Source of the DNA: Actinoalloteichus_B caeruleus
GTDB lineage: Bacteria; Actinomycetota; Actinomycetes; Mycobacteriales; Pseudonocardiaceae
Direction: 5' to 3' (one strand)
NCBI RefSeq assembly: GCF_000718005.1
Contig: NZ_JODV01000001.1
DNA length: 64,000 nt
In this document: piece by piece, positions 8,852 to 17,381 of the stretch
Layout: every line of letters starts with the position of its first letter
Position numbering within the stretch: position 1 is the first letter of the stretch
The notes under the pieces: generated by a model
The model's input: the letters and a program-made list of their open reading frames with translations, nothing else
Database searches by the model: none
Told to the model about the DNA's origin: nothing
Program-made: the position numbers and the translations under genes

Positions 8852-10579
8852 ATGGCGCAGCTCCGGATAGCCCTGGCTCAGGTGAACGCTCAGGTCGGCG
8901 ACGTGACGGGTAACGCGGAATTGGTCCTCGACTGGTCCCGCCGGGCGGTGGCGGCCGGCGCCCACCTCGTGGCCTTCCCGGAGATGGTCCTCACCGGGTA
9001 CCCGGTGGAGGACCTGGCGTTGCGGTCCTCCTTCGCCGCCCGCTCCCGGGGCGAGCTGGACCGGCTGGCCGTCCGGCTGCGGGAGGCCGGCTGCGGCGAG
9101 GCCCTGGTGGTCGTCGGCTACCTGGACCGCGACGAGGAGGGGCCGAGGAACGCGGCGGCACTACTGCACGGTGGTGAGGTCGTGGCCCGCTACGCGAAGC
9201 ACCACCTGCCCAACTACGGCGTGTTCGACGAGTTCCGGTACTTCCTCCCAGGCCGCCGACTGCCGGTGGTGCGCTTCCACGGGGTCGACCTCGGCGTCGT
9301 GATCTGCGAGGACATCTGGCAGCGCCCCGGACCGGCCGACGCCCTGGCGGCCGAGGGCGCGGACCTGGTTGTCTGCGTCAACGGCTCGCCCTACGAACGC
9401 GCCAAGGGGGACGCGCGGGGGGACCTGGTCTCGGGCTACGCGAGCAGGACCGGCGTCCCGATGGCCTACGTCAACCTCGTGGGCGGTCAGGACGAACTGG
9501 TCTTCGACGGTGACTCCCTGGTGTGCGGTGGGGACGGCGCCGTGCTCGCCCGGTCCCCCCGCTTCGAGGAGGACCTGCTGGTGGTGGACCTCGACCTGGC
9601 CAGCAACCCCGGAGGGGGGCCGGACGGGGAGGGCTTCGAGGTCGTTCGCCGGGTGATCGGCGACGACCCGCTCCCCCCGTACCCGGCGGCGGCCGCCCCC
9701 ACCCCCGCGGCGCCCCTCTCGGAGTCCGCCGAGGTGTGGGGCGCGCTGGTGACGGGCCTGCGGGACTACGTGGAGAAGAACGGGTTCCGCACCGTCCTGA
9801 TGGGGCTCTCCGGCGGGATCGACTCCGCGGTGTGCGCGGCGCTGGCGGTCGACGCGCTCGGCGCCGACCGCGTGCACGGCGTCTCCATGCCCTCCAGGTA
9901 CTCCTCCGGCCACTCGAGGGACGATGCCGCCGACCTGGCTGAGCGCACCGGCCTGCACTACTCGTCGCAGCCCATCGTCGACAGCGTCGCCGTCTTCGTC
10001 GACCAGCTCGGCCTGACCGGGCTCGCCGAGGAGAACGTGCAGGCCCGCTGCCGAGGGGTCACGCTGATGGGGCTGTCCAACCAGGACGGCCACCTTGTGC
10101 TCGCGACGGGCAACAAGTCCGAGCTGGCGGTCGGCTTCTCGACCATCTACGGGGACGCGGTCGGCGGCTTCGCCCCGATCAAGGACGTCCCCAAGACGAT
10201 GGTGCGGCGGCTGGCGCTGTGGCGGAACGAGGAGGCGGAGCGCCGGGGGGAGACCCCGCCGATCCCGCCGAACTCGATCAGCAAGCCGCCGTCGGCGGAG
10301 TTGCGCCCCGGCCAGGTCGACACCGACTCGCTGCCCGACTACGAGCTGCTGGACGCGGTCCTGGAGGGCTACATCGAGGGCGATCGGGGGCTGGCCGAGC
10401 TGGTGGCCGACGGGTTCGACGCCGAGCTCGTGGAGCGGGTGGTCCGGTTGGTGGACCGGGCGGAGTACAAGCGGCGCCAGTACCCGCCGGGGACGAAGAC
10501 GACCTTCCGGGCCTTCGGTCGGGACCGGCGGCTACCGATCACCAGCGGCTGGCGGGAGCCGCTGCCGAACGGGTCCTGA
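8852..10579 (+). CDS. nadE: Glutamine-dependent NAD+ synthetase
   Basis: 575 residues in two domains. Residues 1 to about 260 are a nitrilase-type glutaminase with the Glu-Lys-Cys triad visible as the FPEMVLTGYP glutamate, the RYAKHHLPNYG lysine and the VICEDIW cysteine. From about residue 300 follows the NAD+ synthetase domain with the PP-loop LSGGIDSAVCAAL. The enzyme converts nicotinic acid adenine dinucleotide to NAD+ with ammonia from glutamine. It is divergent from caeA (166 bp between starts). The start ATG at 8852 is the first that gives the standard MAQLRIALAQ N-terminus. Length is typical of the bacterial two-domain form. Confidence 0.95.
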   Translation: MAQLRIALAQVNAQVGDVTGNAELVLDWSRRAVAAGAHLVAFPEMVLTGYPVEDLALRSSFAARSRGELDRLAVRLREAGCGEALVVVGYLDRDEEGPRNAAALLHGGEVVARYAKHHLPNYGVFDEFRYFLPGRRLPVVRFHGVDLGVVICEDIWQRPGPADALAAEGADLVVCVNGSPYERAKGDARGDLVSGYASRTGVPMAYVNLVGGQDELVFDGDSLVCGGDGAVLARSPRFEEDLLVVDLDLASNPGGGPDGEGFEVVRRVIGDDPLPPYPAAAAPTPAAPLSESAEVWGALVTGLRDYVEKNGFRTVLMGLSGGIDSAVCAALAVDALGADRVHGVSMPSRYSSGHSRDDAADLAERTGLHYSSQPIVDSVAVFVDQLGLTGLAEENVQARCRGVTLMGLSNQDGHLVLATGNKSELAVGFSTIYGDAVGGFAPIKDVPKTMVRRLALWRNEEAERRGETPPIPPNSISKPPSAELRPGQVDTDSLPDYELLDAVLEGYIEGDRGLAELVADGFDAELVERVVRLVDRAEYKRRQYPPGTKTTFRAFGRDRRLPITSGWREPLPNGS

Positions 10580-10643
10580 CCCGGATCGGCCCCCCGCACG
10601 GGTGGTGGGTGGGGAGGGCGGGCGGCTGCCCGGTGGCCGCCAG

Positions 10644-11168
10644 TCACTCCCCGACCGTGCCGTCCAGGGCCTCGCGGAGCAGGTCGGCGTGGCCGTTGTG
10701 CCGGGCGTACTCCTCCACCATGTGGACCAGGATCCAGCGCAACGAGACCTGGCGGCCGTCCCTGGGCGGGCACTGGCGGAGCGCGTCGAGATCGGTCGCC
10801 TCGACCAGGGACCTGGCGTGGTCGACCTCCTCCCGCCAGGCGGCCCACGCGCGCTCCACCTCGGCCTCGGTGACGTTCTCCGGGGTGATGTCGAGGAAGT
10901 CCCCGTCGCGGTTGGCGGTGGAATAGAAGCGCGCGGGCAGGTCCTGCTGGCCGAGGACGCGGCGGAACCAGTACCGCTCGACGTCGGCGAGGTGGCGGAC
11001 CAGGCCCAGCAGGGACAGCACCGAGGGCGGGGCCGAGCGGGTGGCCAGCCGATCCGGGCTCAGCCCGTCGCACTTGAGCCGCAGGGTCGCCCGGTGGAAG
11101 TCGAGGAACTGCGTCAACAGCTCCCGGTCGGTACCCGATTCGGCGGGGTCCTGCCGGTCGAGGGTCAC
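10644..11168 (-). CDS. DinB-superfamily (DUF664) protein, probable mycothiol-dependent enzyme
   Basis: 174 residues forming the four-helix DinB/DUF664 fold, with the metal-ligand histidines in LLGLVRHLADVERYW and HMVEEYARHNGHADLLRE. Many actinobacterial members are mycothiol-dependent S-transferases or maleylpyruvate-isomerase-like enzymes acting on electrophilic small molecules; the substrate here is unknown. It converges with nadE (64 bp between stops) and diverges from panB. The start ATG at 11168 gives the usual MTLDRQDP N-terminus. Confidence 0.82.
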   Translation of the reverse strand: MTLDRQDPAESGTDRELLTQFLDFHRATLRLKCDGLSPDRLATRSAPPSVLSLLGLVRHLADVERYWFRRVLGQQDLPARFYSTANRDGDFLDITPENVTEAEVERAWAAWREEVDHARSLVEATDLDALRQCPPRDGRQVSLRWILVHMVEEYARHNGHADLLREALDGTVGE

Positions 11169-11403
11169 GTGTCCTCCTCTGACGTGCGCGGAGGGGCCCG
11201 CCCCGCCGCCGGGGACACGAGGCTAGTCGCACGGACCGTCCCCGGACGAGGCTTTTTCCCCTCCCCTTCCTGCCCGGGTCGACCCGTGCTGTGAGGTCCC
11301 TCGCAACCCGGGCGTAGGGGGCGCGCGCCCGTGCCACCCTTCGGGGGAACCACTTCGCGACGACCCAGGGACCCGTGGTGGCCTTGAGGGAGGACGGTCG
11401 ACG

Positions 11404-12276
11404 ATGACTGCTGTTCGTGATTCGGCGGAGCGGGAGCAGCCCGCTCCGTACGGGACGGGCGCCGGCGCCAGGAGCAGGCCCCACCGCCGGGTGCGCATCC
11501 ACCACCTGCGGGAGATGAAGGAGCGCGGCGAGACCTGGCCGATGCTCACCTCCTACGACATGTACACCGCCCGGATCTTCGACGAGGCGGGTATCCCGGT
11601 GCTGTTGGTGGGTGACTCCGCGGCCAACAACGTGTACGGGTACGAGAGCTCCCTCCCGGTGAGCATGGAGGAGATGCTGCCCCTGGTCCGGGCCGTCACC
11701 CGCTCGGTGAGCAGGAGCCTGGTGGTGGCGGACCTGCCGTTCGGGACCTACCAGGCCTCGCCGGAGCAGGCGATGTCCAACGCGACCCGCCTGATGAAGG
11801 AGGGCCTCGCCCACGCCGTCAAGCTGGAGGGCGGTCGCCCGTTCGTCCGCCAGGTCGAGGCGCTCGTGGCGGCCGGCATCCCGGTGATGGGACACCTGGG
11901 CTTCACGCCGCAGAGCGAGCACGGCCTGGGCGGCTACCGGGTGCAGGGCAGGGGCGACGGCGCGGAGGAGCTGCTGGCCGACGCGCTGGCCCTCCAGGAG
12001 GCCGGGGCTTTCGCGGTCGTCCTCGAGATGGTGCCGGCCGACGTCGCGCAGCGGATCACCAAGGAGCTGGCCGTGCCCACCGTCGGCATCGGCGCCGGAC
12101 CGCACTGCGACGGCCAGGTGCTGGTGTGGCAGGACATGGCCGGCCTCAACCAGGGCCGGAAACCCCGTTTCGTGAAGCGGTACGCGGACGTGGCCGGGGT
12201 GCTGGGTGGCGCGGCGGCCGAGTTCGCCGAGGAGGTGCGCTCGGGGCGGTTCCCGGCGGAGGAGCACTCCTTCTGA
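11404..12276 (+). CDS. panB: 3-methyl-2-oxobutanoate hydroxymethyltransferase
   Basis: 290 residues. PanB adds a hydroxymethyl group from methylene-tetrahydrofolate to alpha-ketoisovalerate, the first step of pantothenate and CoA synthesis. Conserved segments include MLTSYDMYTARIFDEAG, LLVGDSAANNVYG (Mg-binding Asp), VVADLPFGTYQ, VKLEGG, MGHLGFTPQS and PTVGIGAGPHCDGQVLV. The first 35 residues are extra to the catalytic core, as in mycobacterial PanB. A GGGAGG ribosome binding site sits about 10 bases before ATG 11404. Synteny with M. tuberculosis panB (Rv2225) supports the call. Confidence 0.96.
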   Translation: MTAVRDSAEREQPAPYGTGAGARSRPHRRVRIHHLREMKERGETWPMLTSYDMYTARIFDEAGIPVLLVGDSAANNVYGYESSLPVSMEEMLPLVRAVTRSVSRSLVVADLPFGTYQASPEQAMSNATRLMKEGLAHAVKLEGGRPFVRQVEALVAAGIPVMGHLGFTPQSEHGLGGYRVQGRGDGAEELLADALALQEAGAFAVVLEMVPADVAQRITKELAVPTVGIGAGPHCDGQVLVWQDMAGLNQGRKPRFVKRYADVAGVLGGAAAEFAEEVRSGRFPAEEHSF

Positions 12277-12316
12277 CGTCACGTCCCGGTCCTCGGGCCT
12301 GGCCCCCGTCCGGGCC

Positions 12317-12341
12317 CGGGGACGGCACCGCCGTCCCCGGC
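12317..12341. terminator. Bidirectional hairpin between panB and the GHR gene
   Basis: A 10-bp inverted repeat (CCGGGGACGG/CCGTCCCCGG) with a 5-nt loop lies in the 129-bp gap between two convergent genes, so it can end transcription from either side. Confidence 0.65.
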
Positions 12342-12405
12342 TGGCCGAGGCGGCCAGCGGCGGGCGCACCGGGGCCAGGGGCGCCAGGTCACGGCCGACC
12401 CGCCG

Positions 12406-13398
12406 TCAGATCAGCGAGAGCCCGGTCGGCGGGGTGCCCTCCCCGAAGGGCGTGCCGCCGAGGGAGGCGCGGCCGTGGGGGTCGTGCCAGCGGGTGAGGT
12501 CGGGCCCGGCCGGCACGATGCGGTTCGGGTTGAGCTGCTCGTGGGTCTGGTAGTAGTGCCGCTTGATGTGGTCGAAGTTCACCGTCTCGCCGAACCCGGG
12601 GGTCTGGAACAGGTCCCTGGCGTAGGCCCAGAGCACCGGGAGCTCGCTGAGCTTCTGCCGGTTGCACTTGAAGTGGCCGTGGTAGACGGCGTCGAACCTG
12701 ACCAGGGTGGTGAACAGCCGGATGTCGGCCTCGCTGATCGAGTCACCCACGAGGTAGCGCTGGCCGAGCAGCCGGTTGGACAGCCGGTCGAGCTCGCCGA
12801 AGAGGTCGTGGAAGGCGGCCTCGTACGCCTCCTGCGAGGTGGCGAACCCGCAGCGGTACACCCCGTTGTTCACGTTCCGGAAGATCGGCTCGCTCACCTG
12901 GTCGATCTCCGCGCGGAACGGCGCGGGGTAGAGGTCGGGCGCGCCGGGCCGGTGCAGGTCCCGCCACTCGGTGGCGAGGTCCAGGGTGATGCGCGGGTAG
13001 TCGTTGGTGACGACCTGGCCGCTGCGCACGTCGACCAGGCAGGGCACGGTCACCCGCCCCTGGAATTCCGGGTCGGTGGCCAGGTAGGCCTCGGAGAGGT
13101 ACTCGATGCCCAGCACGGGGTCGCGGCCCCCCTCGTCCAGGCTGAAGCGCCAGCCCCGCTCGTCCCGGATCGGGTCCACCACCCCGAGCGAGATCGCTTG
13201 TTCGAGGCCGAGCAGGCGACGCACGATCAGTGCCCGGTGGGCCCAGGGGCAGGCCAGGGACACGATGAGCCGGTACCGCCCCGCCTCGACCGGCCAGGGG
13301 GACGAACCGTCCGACGTGATCCGGTGGGTGAACCTGTTCGGCTGACGGACGAACTCGCCCCCGGTCGAGGTCTCCGCACCGAATTGCGCACGCGCCAT
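12406..13398 (-). CDS. Glutathionyl-hydroquinone reductase family protein (YqjG/ECM4-like)
   Basis: 330 residues with an N-terminal thioredoxin-like domain bearing the catalytic Cys in SLACPWAHRALIVR and a C-terminal all-helical GST domain (VGDSISEADIRLFTTLVRFD). In glutathione organisms this xi-class GST reduces glutathionyl-hydroquinones. Actinomycetes generally use mycothiol instead, so a mycothiolyl-hydroquinone or related conjugate is the likely substrate (inference). It is a single gene convergent with panB; ATG 13398 gives the standard start. Full family length, with the active-site Cys intact. Confidence 0.88.
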   Translation of the reverse strand: MARAQFGAETSTGGEFVRQPNRFTHRITSDGSSPWPVEAGRYRLIVSLACPWAHRALIVRRLLGLEQAISLGVVDPIRDERGWRFSLDEGGRDPVLGIEYLSEAYLATDPEFQGRVTVPCLVDVRSGQVVTNDYPRITLDLATEWRDLHRPGAPDLYPAPFRAEIDQVSEPIFRNVNNGVYRCGFATSQEAYEAAFHDLFGELDRLSNRLLGQRYLVGDSISEADIRLFTTLVRFDAVYHGHFKCNRQKLSELPVLWAYARDLFQTPGFGETVNFDHIKRHYYQTHEQLNPNRIVPAGPDLTRWHDPHGRASLGGTPFGEGTPPTGLSLI

Positions 13399-14085
13399 GC
13401 CCTCACCTTACGTTCGCGCCGGTGGGAACGCTGGCGGCAGCTCCGGTCGCACCCCCGCGACCAGGAGATCATCACCACTGGTCAGCGGAGGTCACTCTCC
13501 GTTCGCGGGGTGGCGCTGCGCCGGCCGGGCGCGGCGACCACCACCGCTCGGAGCAGCGCGCCCGCGCGATCGACGGTCGGCGGCCCGCCAGCCGGAGCAA
13601 CCGGGTTGCCCGCACCGCGCTCGTCCGGTTCGCTCGGGGACGCCGTCGCGACCCCGGCGCGGCGGCGCGCCAGCCAACGGCCGGCTCCCGATCGCGGACC
13701 TCGGCGGGGCCGTCGGACCCCGGGGGCGTCCGCGACGGCTGGCACGCCGGGGCGTCGTCCGGCGGCTGGACCCCGGCCGCGCCCTCCGGCGGAGCCACCC
13801 AGCACGCCCGTCGCCGTCCCGAGAACGGCGTCGCGACCTGGCGGCCTCCTCTGACCCGCCACGCCAGGGGTCGGCGGCGAGGCACGCCGTCCTCGCGGGC
13901 GACCGCGACCAGGATGCCCGGCTGCGGGAGGGAGCGCGGGGCCGGGTGCCGCGGGTCTCGAGGCCGCGTTCGGTGCGCGAGCCGAGGGGACTCGGCCACG
14001 GCGACGCGGGGCGGGCCACCGAGGCCACCACCCACGAACCGTCGTCCCGGCCACGGGGACCCCGTCCCGGCGGAGCGCCGGCTCC
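13399..14085. other. Gene-poor gap, nothing recognised
   Basis: About 690 bases lie between the hydroquinone reductase homologue and the metal-receptor gene. All frames are open for long distances because stop codons are rare at this GC content, but the translations are Arg/Pro/Ala-rich without a domain, and starts lack ribosome binding sites. I see no gene, repeat or RNA. Confidence 0.5.
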
Positions 14086-14859
14086 TCAGCGGCTGGCGGC
14101 GGCGAGCTGGTCGAGCAGGACGTCCGGTGCCTCGACCAGCGAGGGCCCGTACCAGGTCAGGTGGCGTCCCGACACCAGGGCGCTCGGCACCCCGGGGAAG
14201 GCCTCCGGGCCGTCCGTTCCGGTGAACCGGTAGGGCTCGTCGGGCAGCACCAGCAGGTCGGCGGCACCGCTGTCGAACCGGGCGACCAGCTCGGGCAGCT
14301 TCGGCCGGGGATAGCGGTCGGCCAGGTCCGCGTAGGCGTTGGCGACGCCGAGCCGCCGGAGCACGTCGGTGGCGAAGGTGCGACCGCCCAGCACCACCCA
14401 GGGACGTCGCCACACCGGTATGACGGCGGTCCAGCGGCGGACGAGCGTGCCCTCCCAGCGGGACGCCGCCTTCCACCACCAGTCCGGCACCCCGAGCCCG
14501 AGGCAGTCCACCAGGACCCGGCGGAGGGACTCCAGTCCGGCGGGCACGCTCTCCGGCGCGGCGGTCACGAAGACGGGCACACCCCGCTCGCGGAGGCGCG
14601 CGACGTCGTCGGGGCGGTTCTCCTCGGCGTTGGCGAGGACCAGGTCGGGGGCCAGGGCCAGCACCGACTCCACCACCGGGTACTTCGACCCGCCGACCCT
14701 GCTCACGTCGAGGTCGGCCGGGTGCGCGCAGTACCCGGTGGCCCCGACCAGCCGTCCCGGCGCGGTGACGGCGACCGCCTCGGTGATCGAGGGGACCAGT
14801 GACACGACTCGGCGGGGCGGGCCGGTCAACGGCACTTCGGCCCCCAGTTCGTCACGCAC
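14086..14859 (-). CDS. Helical backbone metal receptor (TroA/BtuF-like), no signal peptide
   Basis: 257 residues resembling the cobalamin/metal-binding BtuF class: RVVSLVPSITEAV near the N-terminus, VGATGYCAHP, then KYPVVESVLALAPDLVLAN. Typical members are periplasmic or lipid-anchored binding proteins of ABC importers, but this one has neither a signal peptide nor a lipobox, and no permease or ATPase gene is adjacent. Similar solitary cytosolic copies exist in actinobacteria with unknown role. GTG 14859 was chosen because a GGAGG lies upstream and the conserved fold begins soon after. Confidence 0.72.
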   Translation of the reverse strand: MRDELGAEVPLTGPPRRVVSLVPSITEAVAVTAPGRLVGATGYCAHPADLDVSRVGGSKYPVVESVLALAPDLVLANAEENRPDDVARLRERGVPVFVTAAPESVPAGLESLRRVLVDCLGLGVPDWWWKAASRWEGTLVRRWTAVIPVWRRPWVVLGGRTFATDVLRRLGVANAYADLADRYPRPKLPELVARFDSGAADLLVLPDEPYRFTGTDGPEAFPGVPSALVSGRHLTWYGPSLVEAPDVLLDQLAAASR

Positions 14860-14906
14860 CCGCCGCCCCCTCCGCGCCACCCGTCGGCGTACCGGAGCCG
14901 GGCGGC

Positions 14907-15098
14907 TCAGTCCTCGTCCTCGTTCCAGGCCCGGTCCGCCTCGTCCGCCTCCTCGGTCCGGCGGCGCGCGATCTCCAGGGCGTTCGCGGCGCTCGCCGCG
15001 TCGGGGTACGGACCGAGTCGGTCCAACGCGCGACACCCGGCGCCGCGCTCCACGTCACGGTGCTTCAGGCAGTAGTACCAGCCCTGCGGATCCACCAC
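14907..15098 (-). CDS. Small conserved actinobacterial protein, unknown function
   Basis: About 63 residues starting MVDPQGWYYCLKHRDVE. It has two cysteines (YYCLKH and GAGC) and an acidic, helical C-terminus ending NEDED. This small family is familiar to me from actinomycete genomes without a function. A start at GTG 15098 or 15095 is equally possible. It lies between the T4SS-like operon and the metal-receptor gene on the same strand. Confidence 0.65.
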   Translation of the reverse strand: MVDPQGWYYCLKHRDVERGAGCRALDRLGPYPDAASAANALEIARRRTEEADEADRAWNEDED

Positions 15099-15202
15099 GC
15101 GCTCCAGCGTGGCACGGGCGGAGCCGGTTGTCAGCCGACGCACGGCCGCCCGCCGGGCAGCGGGCGGCTGGACGGGCGCCCCGCGTCGCGGCGGGGCGCC
15201 GG

Positions 15203-15703
15203 TCACCAACCCGCGGCGGGGGCGTGGTCGCCCTGTTCCGGGATGCCCCCGGCCGGCGTGGCGGCCCCTCGCCCGGGGGCCGGTCGGCCGGAGGTCAGGG
15301 GATCCGGGCAGGCGACGAGGACCTGCTGCTGCTCCGGCTCCTCGATGCGACGCCCGTTCCGCTCGCGGTAGACGATCTCACCGACGGCGTCGATCTCGAC
15401 CAGGGCACCGATCTCGGCCAGTTGCTCCTCGTCGAGATCCACCAGCCGCTCCGACCGGGACGGCACGACCCGGTAGAGCGGCCAGGGGCGGTGCCCGGTG
15501 GCCTGGTGGAACTCGGCGAGCAGGTGGACCATCTGTTGTTGCCAGGGCAGGGGCATCGACTCCACCAGGACCCGGGGCAGCACGGCGTAGGCCGGGTCGA
15601 CCCCGGTGTTGGCCCGGGCCTGCGTCGAGGCCAGGTAGTCCCGGAGCGGTGAGCTCGACGCCGGCGGGCTCGGCGGCCGGGACAGGGGATCGGACGGGAA
15701 CAT
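15203..15703 (-). CDS. Unknown protein at the end of the T4SS-like operon
   Basis: 166 residues, soluble, no recognised domain. The central part (YAVLPRVLVESMPLPWQQQM, then HRPWPLYRVVPSR) looks like a genuine conserved core; the last 30 residues are low complexity. A strong GGAGGAGG precedes ATG 15703, 23 bases after the stop of the NlpC/P60 gene. Co-directional tight spacing suggests a role linked to the secretion-like apparatus, but the function is unknown. Confidence 0.7.
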   Translation of the reverse strand: MFPSDPLSRPPSPPASSSPLRDYLASTQARANTGVDPAYAVLPRVLVESMPLPWQQQMVHLLAEFHQATGHRPWPLYRVVPSRSERLVDLDEEQLAEIGALVEIDAVGEIVYRERNGRRIEEPEQQQVLVACPDPLTSGRPAPGRGAATPAGGIPEQGDHAPAAGW

Positions 15704-15726
15704 GCGCCTCCTCCAGTCAGGTGCGA

Positions 15727-16710
15727 TTACACAAGGGACACGTTCGGCCCGGGACGGATGGCGGTCGCGACGAGCTTGCCGCCGTCCCAGATCTTGGCCC
15801 GCTTCACCACGTCACCCGGCTGCGGGGCGTGGATCACCTCGTCGTTGCCGATGTAGAGGGCGACGTGGTCGATGCTGGAGGGCTGCCGACCACCGCCCCA
15901 GAAGATGAGATCGCCCGGTCTGGCCTGGTCCAGCGGGATCTTGGTGCCGCCCTGGAAGTACTGGCTCTGCGAGTACTTGGGGATGGTGACCCCGGCGGCC
16001 TCCCAGGCCCGCATGGTGAGCCCGGAGCAGTCGAAGGTGTTGGGGCCGGCGGCACCCCACACGTAGGGCTTGCCGATCTGGTCGACCGCGTACTGGATGG
16101 CCAGCGTGGCCCGCTCGTCGGCGGGCGGGAGTTCCTCACAGGTGGAGATGTCGTCCACGCCGCCGAGCTGGTCGATCAGGAAGACGGCCATCGACTCCCA
16201 GCGGTGGTACTTGTCCGGGTAGGCGGATCGTTCGACGGCCTGCGCGGCGTCACCGGGGCGCATCGCCTCCCACCGCTCGACCCGCTCCAGGGTGTCGTAG
16301 AACCAGGTGATCTGCCAGGCGATGTCGAGCCGGTCCTCCAGCGACCCGTGCATGCCCCGGATCTGGAAGATGCCGACCGAGTCGCGGTCGCCGTAGGTCA
16401 GGTTGCGCAGCCGCGACTCCTGCATCCCGGCCTGGATCGCGATCTGCCAGGCCCGGGGGGAGAGGTCGCGCTGCTTGCCCATCGTGATGATCTGACCGGT
16501 GATCGTCAGCGACTCCTCGGTGAGACCGGCGGCGTCCCGCTCACCGAGGCCGGCGTCGGTCCCGCCCCAGGTGCCGAGCGCGGGACCGCAGTAACCGTAG
16601 GTGCCGGCCTGGGCTGCGATGTTCTGCCGCATCACCGTGTTCAGGCCGTACACGACGACACCGGCCGCGATGACGACGACGGCCAGCAGGGAGATGATCG
16701 CGGTCTTCAT
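15727..16710 (-). CDS. Membrane-anchored NlpC/P60 (C40) peptidoglycan hydrolase of the T4SS-like operon
   Basis: 327 residues. An N-terminal transmembrane segment (residues about 4-24) is followed by a lysozyme/transglycosylase-like region containing AIQAGMQESRLRNL, where the Glu is a candidate catalytic acid. The C-terminal NlpC/P60 domain has the Cys of DCSGL near 227, His of HVALYIG near 281 and HAPQPG near 293. Such two-domain wall hydrolases serve as the VirB1/CwlT component of Gram-positive type IV secretion, opening peptidoglycan for the channel. It starts 1 base after the stop of the VirB8-like gene, so co-translation is likely. Confidence 0.87.
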   Translation of the reverse strand: MKTAIISLLAVVVIAAGVVVYGLNTVMRQNIAAQAGTYGYCGPALGTWGGTDAGLGERDAAGLTEESLTITGQIITMGKQRDLSPRAWQIAIQAGMQESRLRNLTYGDRDSVGIFQIRGMHGSLEDRLDIAWQITWFYDTLERVERWEAMRPGDAAQAVERSAYPDKYHRWESMAVFLIDQLGGVDDISTCEELPPADERATLAIQYAVDQIGKPYVWGAAGPNTFDCSGLTMRAWEAAGVTIPKYSQSQYFQGGTKIPLDQARPGDLIFWGGGRQPSSIDHVALYIGNDEVIHAPQPGDVVKRAKIWDGGKLVATAIRPGPNVSLV

Positions 16711-16711
16711 G

Positions 16712-17368
16712 TCACTCCACCGGGTTGTGGCCGGACACCCGCCACCCCTGGTCCGTGGTCATCAACAACAGTTCGACCTCCCCGGCGTCGGTCGGCACCC
16801 GCACCCGCATCGAGGTGGTCGTGGACTCCACCGGCACCGGGTCCCCGGTGACGGCGTCCGCGAGCACGCTGTCCGGATCGGACAGACCGACGATGGTGAG
16901 GTACTCGTCGGTGGTGTACTCCTCCATCCCGGCCAGCCACTGCTCGGTGGTGTCCCCGGGCGCGTGGGTGACCCAGGCCCGCATCCACGCCTCGGCGACC
17001 GCCAGCCCCTCGGGGTCGGGAGCGGCTGACTCCGGGGGCAGGTCCGGCACGGAGATGCTGGGGGGCTCGGCGCTCTCCCACGGCGTGGTGGTCGTCGTGG
17101 CGGGGGGCTCGGCGGTCCCGATGCGGGTCGGGAACGGCCCAGCGCCCGGTTCCTCCCCGGCCGGCGGGGTCGGGCTGGCTGAGGGGCCGGCCTGCCCCTG
17201 GTCGGCGTCGCCGGCGAAGGGCATCCCGTCGGAGACGACCACCCCGACACCGACGACGGCGGCCAGCAGCAGGACGACGGTCGCCGTCAGGTGGCGGGGT
17301 GACCGCAGCGGCCACCCCCACAGCTTGCGGTAGACGGCGGCGCGGCCGCGGTTGGTGCGGATGGGCAC
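16712..17368 (-). CDS. VirB8/TcpC-like single-pass membrane protein
   Basis: 218 residues: basic cytosolic N-terminus, one membrane segment (about 28-47), a Pro/Ser/Thr linker, then an extracytoplasmic domain from about residue 115 (EAWMRAWVTHAPGDTTEQWL) with the NTF2-like look of VirB8/TcpC proteins. Assignment rests mainly on topology and position between the VirB6-like and NlpC/P60 genes; sequence similarity to VirB8 is not evident by eye. GTG 17368 has an AGGAG ribosome binding site. The gap from the upstream gene is 13 bases. Confidence 0.65.
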   Translation of the reverse strand: MPIRTNRGRAAVYRKLWGWPLRSPRHLTATVVLLLAAVVGVGVVVSDGMPFAGDADQGQAGPSASPTPPAGEEPGAGPFPTRIGTAEPPATTTTTPWESAEPPSISVPDLPPESAAPDPEGLAVAEAWMRAWVTHAPGDTTEQWLAGMEEYTTDEYLTIVGLSDPDSVLADAVTGDPVPVESTTTSMRVRVPTDAGEVELLLMTTDQGWRVSGHNPVE

Positions 17369-17381
17369 GGTCGCTCCTTCC

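Noticed and set aside
13482..14054. Minus-strand 190-codon frame in the 13.4-14.1 kb gap
   Set aside because: Arg/Pro/Ala-rich, no start signal, no domain; competing frames look equally open.
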